DNA from: CBDUQI01 sp965369325
Lineage (GTDB): Bacteria > Pseudomonadota > Gammaproteobacteria > Steroidobacterales > JBCBZW01
NCBI GenBank assembly: GCA_965369325.1
Contig: CBDUQI010000180.1
Location: 1 to 12,153, forward strand
DNA length: 12,153 bases
Direction: 5' to 3'
The notes beneath the pieces were generated by a model that was not told where the DNA came from, ran no database searches, and was given only the letters and a program-made list of their open reading frames with translations. How positions within the stretch are numbered: position 1 is the stretch's first letter; each line of letters begins with the position of its first letter. This document shows, one piece after another, positions 6,007 to 12,153 of this stretch. A program made the translations under genes and the position numbers.

Positions 6007-6571
6007 TTTTGTCTATCTGGCGTCCGGCTCGCCCCGACGCCGAGAACTGCTGACCCAGATTGGGGTCAACTACCGTGTACACAAAGTGGACGTGGACGAG
6101 ACACCGCGCCTGGATGAAACGGCGGATCAGTTGGTACGGCGCCTGGCACAGGACAAAGCATATGCCGCCTGGCACGACCTGCAATGCCGGGAGCCGGTGC
6201 TCGGCGCCGATACCGTGGTGGTGATTGACGGTCAGGTATTGAGCAAACCGGCGGATGTCGAGCAGGCGCAACAAATGCTCTTGCGTCTGTCAGCTCGCAC
6301 GCATCACGTGCTGAGCGGTGTGGCCGTAGTTCGTGCGGGGACGGCGCAGGTAAGCGTCAGCCGCAGCGAAGTGCGGTTCCGCGCCATCAGCGCCAACGAA
6401 GTCACCGCGTACTGCGCCAGCGGCGAGCCTCTGGATAAGGCGGGTGCCTACGCCATCCAGGGCGCTGGCGCGGTGTTTGTGCAGCATCTGCAGGGCAGTT
6501 ACTCCGGCGTCATGGGATTGCCACTATGCGAGACGCATCAGATGCTTATTAAAGCGGGCTTATTACGATGA
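5999..6571 (+). CDS. maf: Maf-family nucleotide pyrophosphatase (YhdE type)
   Basis: Hydrolyses nucleoside triphosphates to monophosphates; the YhdE branch acts on dTTP, UTP and modified pyrimidine nucleotides and is thought to be a house-cleaning enzyme linked to division arrest. The 190-residue product carries ASGSPRR (8-14), GADT (69-72), the KP pair (83-84), DKAGAYAIQG (146-155) and GSYSGVMGLPL (166-176), all family signatures. DKAGAYxIQG with GSYxxVxGLPL fits the dTTP/UTP type as I recall it; the exact substrate is inferred. The start is GTG at 5999, matching the usual N-terminus (residues before YLASGSPRR), although the Shine-Dalgarno site is weak. It lies 22 nt before rng, the order found next to mreBCD in E. 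coli; mreBCD is not upstream here. Confidence 0.95.
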   Translation: MSDFVYLASGSPRRRELLTQIGVNYRVHKVDVDETPRLDETADQLVRRLAQDKAYAAWHDLQCREPVLGADTVVVIDGQVLSKPADVEQAQQMLLRLSARTHHVLSGVAVVRAGTAQVSVSRSEVRFRAISANEVTAYCASGEPLDKAGAYAIQGAGAVFVQHLQGSYSGVMGLPLCETHQMLIKAGLLR

Positions 6572-6593
6572 ACTTTCTTGATGGATCTGCCTG

Positions 6594-8141
6594 ATGGACG
6601 ATAGCGATCGCAAACAACCCGATCCCGCCCCGCCTCGCACGGTGCCCGCGAGCAACGATTCCAAATCAGAGATATTAATTAACGTGGGCCCGCGCGAGAC
6701 GCGCGGCGCGCTGCTTGAGAACGGCGTGCTGCAGGAGGTTTACATCGAGCGCGCCAGTTGTCGCGGTCTGGTCGGCAATATCTACAAAGGGCGCGTGTCT
6801 CGCGTGCTGCCCGGGATGCAGGCCGCGTTTATTGACGTGGGCCTGGATCGCACCGCGTTCCTGCATGCCTCGGACATCGCCCCGCCCGCGCTGGATGAGG
6901 ATGGCTTTGAAGGACCGCGCGCCGAGAATATTCGCGATCTGGTGAGCGAAGGCGGGCAGATACTGGTGCAGGTGCTCAAAGACCCCATTGGCGGCAAAGG
7001 TGCGCGTCTGACCACGTATGTCACCATCCCTTCGCGCTATCTGGTGTATTTGCCCAAAGGCTCCGGTATCGGGGTGTCGGCGCGGATAGAGGACGAGCAG
7101 GAGCGCCAGCGCTTGCGTGAGCTGCTGCAGTCGCTGGTCGGTGGCGATGAAAATGACGAGGCTGAGGGTGGCTACATTGTACGCACGGTGGCCGATGGTG
7201 CCTCGCATGGTGCGCTTAGGGCCGACATGCTGTTCCTGCGCAAACTATGGCAGATGCTGAGCGAGAAAGCGGTCAAAGCCAGCGCCGGCACGTTGGTGCA
7301 CGAGGACCTGGCGCTGGTCTCGCGCCTCGCGCGCGATTTGCTCGGGCCGGATATGGAGCGGGTGCTGGTGGATGAAGATACCCAGTTTGAACGTATGCGG
7401 CGGTTTGCCCACATGTTCGTCCCCGAGCTTACCGATAGGCTGGAGCTGTATCGCGGCAATCGTCCTATCTTTGATCGCTATGGGGTGGAAGATGAGTTGG
7501 AGCGCGCGCTGGATCGCAAAGTACCACTCAAATCGGGCGGCTATCTGATTATTGATCAGACCGAAGCGATGACTACGATTGATGTGAACACCGGCGGGTA
7601 TGTGGGCCATCGTAATCTTGAGGAGACGATTTTCCGCACCAACCTCGAGGCTACCGAGGCGATTGCCCGGCAGCTGCGGTTACGCAATCTCGGCGGCATC
7701 ATCATTCTGGATCTAATCGACATGGTGGAGGTTGAGCACCGGCGCCGGGTGATGGAGGCGCTGGCACGTTATCTCGCGAACGACCACGCTAAGACGCATG
7801 TCTGCGAGGTGTCGCCGCTGGGCTTGGTCGAGATGACCCGCAAGCGCACCCGCGAGAGCCTGGAGCATATCCTGTGCAGCCCGTGCCCCACCTGTGATGG
7901 CAAAGGGTCGGTGAAGACGCCGGAGTCGGTCTGCTATGAGATTTTTCGCGAAATCACCCGCCAGGCGCGACGGTTTGAGTTCCAAGAGTTAATGATACTG
8001 GCGCATCGGGAGGTGATCGACGCGCTGCTGGATGAGGAGTCCGATGCGCTGGCCGCGCTCGAGGAGGCCACAGAAAAACCCATCCGCCTGCAGCATGAGC
8101 CTTTGTATGCGCAGGATCAGTACGATGTCGTACTGATGTAG
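6594..8141 (+). CDS. rng: Ribonuclease G
   Basis: Endoribonuclease of the RNase E/G family that matures the 5' end of 16S rRNA and takes part in mRNA decay. The 515-residue product contains the S1-type RNA-binding region (about 55-145, NIYKGRVSRVLPGMQAAFID), the 5'-sensor/RNase H-like portion, catalytic aspartates D330 (TTIDVNTG) and D373 (ILDLIDM), and the zinc-link CPTC (431-434). It ends at YDVVLM like E. coli RNase G and has no RNase E-type degradosome-scaffold extension, so it is RNase G rather than RNase E. Compared with E. coli (489) it has about 25 extra N-terminal residues, polar and proline-rich, before SEILINV. The ATG at 6594 has no strong Shine-Dalgarno site, so a later start (GTG at 6642 or 6684) cannot be ruled out. 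Confidence 0.97.
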   Translation: MDDSDRKQPDPAPPRTVPASNDSKSEILINVGPRETRGALLENGVLQEVYIERASCRGLVGNIYKGRVSRVLPGMQAAFIDVGLDRTAFLHASDIAPPALDEDGFEGPRAENIRDLVSEGGQILVQVLKDPIGGKGARLTTYVTIPSRYLVYLPKGSGIGVSARIEDEQERQRLRELLQSLVGGDENDEAEGGYIVRTVADGASHGALRADMLFLRKLWQMLSEKAVKASAGTLVHEDLALVSRLARDLLGPDMERVLVDEDTQFERMRRFAHMFVPELTDRLELYRGNRPIFDRYGVEDELERALDRKVPLKSGGYLIIDQTEAMTTIDVNTGGYVGHRNLEETIFRTNLEATEAIARQLRLRNLGGIIILDLIDMVEVEHRRRVMEALARYLANDHAKTHVCEVSPLGLVEMTRKRTRESLEHILCSPCPTCDGKGSVKTPESVCYEIFREITRQARRFEFQELMILAHREVIDALLDEESDALAALEEATEKPIRLQHEPLYAQDQYDVVLM

Positions 8142-8145
8142 AGGG
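8141..8145 (+). promoter_or_regulatory. Ribosome-binding site that sets the yhdP start
   Basis: GAGGG overlaps the last base of rng and lies 5 nt before the GTG at 8151. It favours this GTG over the in-frame GTG two codons later (8157). Confidence 0.6.
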
Positions 8146-8150
8146 CGATA

Positions 8151-11100
8151 GTGGGCGTGCTCAGAAAACTGTGGAAGTGGAGCGCGATTGGTATCGCGTT
8201 TTGCCTGATTTTGCTGGCCCTCACCGTGGGCCTGTTCCGCCTGTTTCTGCCCATGCTCCCAGGCTATCACGAGCAACTTGAAAGCTGGGCTAGCGCCGCG
8301 CTTGGCGTGGATGTTGAGCTGGGGACGCTGGATGCGCGCTGGCGCTTGTACGGACCGGAGCTGGTGTTTAGCGAAGGGGCGTTGTGGGCTTCAGATCGGT
8401 CCGCCTTGCTGTTATCGGCCGAAAGCGGTTCGGTGGGGTTGAGTCTGCTGGATCTGGTGCGCGATCGGCGCATTCAACCCGGGCGCATTGTGTTGCGCGG
8501 CGTGGTGATCGACGTCGAGCGCGTAGACGGACAGTGGCAAGTGCTGGGCCGCTCGCTACCGGCGGTAGAGGCCGGTGCGGCCGCTGGGGCTGCGCGCGCG
8601 AATTTGCCACGCGGGCGACTGACGCTACGCGATACCACATTAATCATTGAAGACCAGAGTGTGGGCGCCGCGCCCACGCGAGTCACCGGGGTTGAGCTTA
8701 ACTTCGAGCGCACCCGCGATTTTATGCGCTTGGACGGCGGCTTTGATCCGCCCGGGATTGGCAGCCATGTGGATTTTGCGGCGCAGGCAGATGGCCTTGG
8801 TGTGCCCGGGGTGGCGCCGCGTTGGCAGCTGTACATGGAGGGCACCCGGGTAGATCTGGGTGAGCTCACCCGGATGCTACCCCCGCCGGTCTCGCGTCTC
8901 GCGGCGGGGGCTGGCAACTTCATGTTTTGGGCATCTGTGCAGAACGGTGCGCTGGAGCAGGCCAGCATCAATCTCGCGTTTCGCGATCTGCTGATGGTAA
9001 CGGCGGATCAACCACTGCGTTACGACCAGCTTGCCGGGCGCCTGCTGTGGCAGAGCACGCAGGCCGGCTGGGTGCTCTCAGGTGAACAACTGGAGGTTGG
9101 CCGCGATGGCACGACCTGGCCACCATCCACGTTTCGGATGGAGCGGGGCGCTGAGGCGCAGATGTCCTTACGCGCCGATTACGCACGACTGGACGATCTG
9201 GTGCCGCTGGCCTCACTGCTGCCGGCCGGCGACGTGCGCGAGGTGATTCAAACGCTGGCGCCGCGCGGTGTCTTGCGCGATGCCAGTGCTCACTGGCAGC
9301 AAGGCCAGCCGATCCTGCAGGCCGCTGCACGGTTTTCCGATCTTGCGGTACAGCCGGCGATGGGGCTGCCAGGGTGCAGTGGCGTATCGGGCGAATTGCA
9401 GACAACGGCCGACGGTGGCGAGCTGCAGTTGCAGGGCACAGAGGTAGTTTGCAGTTTTCCAGCGATGTACTCCAGGCAATTACCAGCGATCGAGCTGGAT
9501 GCAGGTTTGCAGTGGCAGCGCAGCGACCAGCACTGGGAGATTCGCGGTTCTGACATCGTGCTGGGCAATGGTGATTTTCGTGCCGAGGGTAAAGTGGAAT
9601 TGCAGGTGCCCGGCGGCGCATCAGATGAGCAAAGCGGGGCCGCGGCCGGGCCGGCGCCAGCGCTCGCCGGGGCGGCGTTGGAGCACACTATGCTGGATAT
9701 GCAGTTTGAGGTGTCGCAGGTGGATATGGCCGCCGCCACCGCTTATCTGCCGGATCGCTCGCTGCATCCCAAAGTACAACGTTGGCTAACCGAATCGCTG
9801 CTGAGCGGGCGGGTGGACAAAGGTACGGTGTCGTTCATCGGCGCACCCTCGCAGTTTCCGTTTGACGAGGGCAGTGGTGATTTTCGCGCGCAACTTCAAT
9901 TGCGCGATGTTGACCTCAGGTACAACCGCAAATTCCCAATTGCGCGCGGTGTTGATGCCGACGTGGAGTTTTACAACGCAGGTCTGAGCGGCGAGGTCAC
10001 CCGAGCCAGTTTGCTGGGCCGCCCGATTAGCAGCGCACATCTGGATATCCTCGATTTGCGCAAAAGTATTTTGCGCTACCGCAGCCGCTCCGAATCAGGT
10101 TTAGGCGATGTCGTCGCGATATTGCGCGAGAGCCCGTTTGCCCACTATGTCGAGCCCATCCGCGCCGCCTCGGGCAGCGGCGTACTGGACCTGCAAATCA
10201 CGCTTCCACTCAAGCAGGTGCGTGCCGCGCAGGTACACGGCGAGCTGGATATCCGCGACGGCGCTATTGGACTGAATGGGTTTCGTGAACAGTTGCAGGC
10301 CATCAATGGGCGTTTGCGATACGATCCGCAGGGCTTGCACGCGCAGCGCCTGGATGCACTGTTGTTCACCCGGCCGGTGAGTGTTGATGTCGCGCCCGCG
10401 CAGGTGAGCGAGCTGCCCGCAGGGGTGGCGGGCTCGGCGCTTACCGCCACAGTACTGTCGTTGCAGGGCCGTTTTGATGGCATTGATCTGGCGCGCGGCT
10501 TGCATCCGAGATTTAGCGAGCTACTTGCTGGCAGCAGTATCTACCGCGCGCGGGTGCAGTTGCCCAGTGCCCCGGGCGCCACCACTTCTTTGCACGTGGA
10601 GTCCAACCTAGCCGGTACCCAACTGCTGCTACCGGCGCCACTGGATAAGGCGGCCGACGAAGCCCGGCGTCTGGCGGTGGATTGTGAGTTCCTAGGCGGG
10701 CAGAACGTGAGTCTGGCGGTCGATTACGACGGCCGCAACCGTTCGCTGTTCGAGTTACAACGCACGGATATCGCCCCCGATGGGGCGCGCTGGCAGCTTC
10801 GTCGTGGTGCCGTCTCGATGGGCAGTGGGCCACCGGCGATCGTACACGCGGACGGCCTGGTGATTGAAGGGAGTGTCGAGCGGCTGGATGTTGCCGGCTG
10901 GCTGGGGCAGATTACCAGAGCGGCCCAAACCCCTGGCGGACTGCGAGTGGAGTTGGATCACCTGGCCGTGCAAGCCGAGCGGGCCGAGTTGGGTGGTCAG
11001 GTGTTTGAGCAAGTGGGCATCGACATCGAGACCGAACCCGACCAGTGGACGGTCTCCCTGGATGCGCCCAGAGTTAACGGGCAACTGTTCATCCCACGCG

Positions 11101-12065
11101 ATGTTGAAGGCGAAAACGCCCCGGTGGTTGCACGGCTGCAGCGGCTGTGGCTGGAAACCGCGCAGGAGCCGGCCGCCGATGCCGAGCCCACCGATCCGCG
11201 TGTGGTGCCGTCCATTGTGGCGCAAGTTAGCGATTTTAAGTATCGCGATATGCGCTTCGGGCAGCTAGAGCTGGAGGCGATGGCGCAGAACGACGGCCTT
11301 CTAATTTCGCGTGTGGCAACGGCGAGCGAGGCCTTTACCGTAGAAGGCGGCGGCGAATGGCGGCTGCATGATTACGGTCAGCAGTCGCGCCTGGATCTCA
11401 CCCTTGACAGCACGGACCTGTTGGCGACGTTGTCTAGCCTGGCGTTCGCCGAATCTATGTCGGCGCCGCAAGCAAGCATGCAGGCCAGTCTCAGCTGGCC
11501 AGGGCCGCCGGATCTTGGGCTGACGGACCAAGTTACCGGCGATGTAAAGGTGAAGGTAACCAATGGCCAGTTGTTGAACGTGCGACCCGGCGCTGGCAAG
11601 GTATTCGGCCTGCTTAGTGTGGCCGCGCTGCCGCGGCGTCTGTCGCTGGATTTTCGTGACGTGTTCGAACAGGGGTTGGGCTTTGATGAGATCAATGGCG
11701 ACTTTACGCTCGAAGGCGGTAATGCATACACCAGCAATCTGGTGCTAACCGGTGCGACCGCAGATGTTGGCATCGTTGGGCGCACCGGGCTGAGCGCTCG
11801 CGACTACGATCAGACTGCCGTCGTTTCGGCGAACGTCGGTGCGTCTTTGCCGGTGGCCGGCGCAATCGCGGGCGGGCCGGTGGTCGGGGCCGCACTGTTG
11901 ATTTTTTCGGAAATACTGAAAAAACCGCTAAAGGAGTTGTCCTCCACGCAGTACCGTATAACTGGTTCCTGGGATGAGCCGCTGATTGAGCGTATTTTAC
12001 CCACACGCCGCTCCTCGCCAGCCGATGAGCCGGTGGTGCCTGGCATCGAGGCGCCCGCCGGATAA
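8151..12065 (+). CDS. yhdP: AsmA-like envelope lipid-transport protein YhdP
   Basis: Very large inner-membrane-anchored periplasmic protein of the YhdP/TIGR02099 family. In E. coli YhdP, TamB and YdbH are redundant for moving phospholipids to the outer membrane through a long beta groove. The 1304-residue product (E. coli 1266) has one N-terminal membrane segment (about 11-34), then a long beta-rich periplasmic part with no further membrane helices until the end. The C-terminal AsmA-like block is well conserved: LSLDFRDVF, DFTLEGGNAYTSNL, and residues 1238-1282 with the glycine/alanine-rich hydrophobic GGPVVGAALLIFSEILKKPL followed by YRITGSWDEP. A low-complexity linker rich in Ala, Gly and Pro lies near the middle (about 485-505). 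The start is GTG at 8151, 9 nt after rng, so co-transcription with rng is likely. The frame is intact throughout. Confidence 0.95.
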   Translation: MGVLRKLWKWSAIGIAFCLILLALTVGLFRLFLPMLPGYHEQLESWASAALGVDVELGTLDARWRLYGPELVFSEGALWASDRSALLLSAESGSVGLSLLDLVRDRRIQPGRIVLRGVVIDVERVDGQWQVLGRSLPAVEAGAAAGAARANLPRGRLTLRDTTLIIEDQSVGAAPTRVTGVELNFERTRDFMRLDGGFDPPGIGSHVDFAAQADGLGVPGVAPRWQLYMEGTRVDLGELTRMLPPPVSRLAAGAGNFMFWASVQNGALEQASINLAFRDLLMVTADQPLRYDQLAGRLLWQSTQAGWVLSGEQLEVGRDGTTWPPSTFRMERGAEAQMSLRADYARLDDLVPLASLLPAGDVREVIQTLAPRGVLRDASAHWQQGQPILQAAARFSDLAVQPAMGLPGCSGVSGELQTTADGGELQLQGTEVVCSFPAMYSRQLPAIELDAGLQWQRSDQHWEIRGSDIVLGNGDFRAEGKVELQVPGGASDEQSGAAAGPAPALAGAALEHTMLDMQFEVSQVDMAAATAYLPDRSLHPKVQRWLTESLLSGRVDKGTVSFIGAPSQFPFDEGSGDFRAQLQLRDVDLRYNRKFPIARGVDADVEFYNAGLSGEVTRASLLGRPISSAHLDILDLRKSILRYRSRSESGLGDVVAILRESPFAHYVEPIRAASGSGVLDLQITLPLKQVRAAQVHGELDIRDGAIGLNGFREQLQAINGRLRYDPQGLHAQRLDALLFTRPVSVDVAPAQVSELPAGVAGSALTATVLSLQGRFDGIDLARGLHPRFSELLAGSSIYRARVQLPSAPGATTSLHVESNLAGTQLLLPAPLDKAADEARRLAVDCEFLGGQNVSLAVDYDGRNRSLFELQRTDIAPDGARWQLRRGAVSMGSGPPAIVHADGLVIEGSVERLDVAGWLGQITRAAQTPGGLRVELDHLAVQAERAELGGQVFEQVGIDIETEPDQWTVSLDAPRVNGQLFIPRDVEGENAPVVARLQRLWLETAQEPAADAEPTDPRVVPSIVAQVSDFKYRDMRFGQLELEAMAQNDGLLISRVATASEAFTVEGGGEWRLHDYGQQSRLDLTLDSTDLLATLSSLAFAESMSAPQASMQASLSWPGPPDLGLTDQVTGDVKVKVTNGQLLNVRPGAGKVFGLLSVAALPRRLSLDFRDVFEQGLGFDEINGDFTLEGGNAYTSNLVLTGATADVGIVGRTGLSARDYDQTAVVSANVGASLPVAGAIAGGPVVGAALLIFSEILKKPLKELSSTQYRITGSWDEPLIERILPTRRSSPADEPVVPGIEAPAG

Positions 12066-12101
12066 TACGGCGTTGAACCCAAGGGAGAACTGGATAAGCC
12101 G

Positions 12102-12153
12102 ATGAAAATCGCAGCGATACAAATGTGCTCTGGTTTGTCGCCGGAGGTGAACA
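12102..12153 (+). CDS. Carbon-nitrogen hydrolase (nitrilase superfamily), 3'-truncated
   Basis: Only 17 codons are visible before the window ends. The N-terminus MKIAAIQMCSGLSPEVN fits the first beta strand of nitrilase/omega-amidase proteins (KxAxxQMxSGxxxxxN). A Nit-family gene follows yhdP, before tldD, in Pseudomonas and related gammaproteobacteria as I recall, which supports the call. These enzymes hydrolyse amide or nitrile bonds through a Glu-Lys-Cys triad; nearby relatives act in deaminated-glutathione repair or on omega-amides. The catalytic residues lie beyond the window, so the substrate is unknown. The ATG at 12102 is 36 nt after yhdP; AAGGGAG at 12081-12087 is rather far upstream (14 nt), so the ribosome-binding site is not clear. 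Confidence 0.75.
   Translation, partial: MKIAAIQMCSGLSPEVN

Noticed and set aside
8968..9621. Minus-strand open frame of 217 codons inside yhdP
   Set aside because: It is antisense to an intact, conserved gene; its translation is Arg/Ala/Pro-rich, as expected for the opposite strand of GC-rich coding DNA, with no recognisable domain.

Overview
The window is a stretch of core chromosome from a fairly GC-rich gammaproteobacterium. This rests on protein similarity as I recall it and on gene order: leuS-lptE-holA-nadD-rsfS-rlmH followed by maf-rng-yhdP-nit. I cannot name the genus. The LeuRS is closer in architecture to the non-enteric groups (Legionella, Coxiella, Chromatiales or Xanthomonas-like lineages) than to Escherichia. 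All ten genes are on the + strand, and I see no frameshifts, insertion sequences, tRNA or rRNA genes, or CRISPR.

Left block, 1-5783. A 5'-truncated leuS overlaps lptE, the outer-membrane LPS-translocon lipoprotein. A small uncharacterised protein with an HEAGH zincin motif follows. After a 150-nt gap come holA (clamp-loader delta), nadD (NAD synthesis), rsfS (ribosome silencing factor) and rlmH (23S rRNA pseudouridine-1915 methyltransferase). holA/nadD and nadD/rsfS join by 4-nt TTGA stop/start overlaps and rsfS/rlmH are 3 nt apart, so this is almost certainly one transcription unit. holA, nadD and rsfS all start with TTG.

Gap, 5784-5998. This is the only sizeable non-coding interval (215 nt). 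It holds a T7 run, several perfect dyads and a possible 45-codon ORF running into the maf start. In E. coli the genes on either side lie in two distant loci, so this is where two classical clusters meet.

Right block, 5999-12153. maf (YhdE-type nucleotide pyrophosphatase), rng (RNase G) and yhdP (large AsmA-like envelope lipid-transport protein) are closely spaced and probably co-transcribed. The first 17 codons of a nitrilase-superfamily gene (nit) follow at the right edge.

Most of the window is ordinary housekeeping sequence. I found no convincing new multi-gene system. The best leads are the small HEXXH protein between lptE and holA, and the structured gap before maf.
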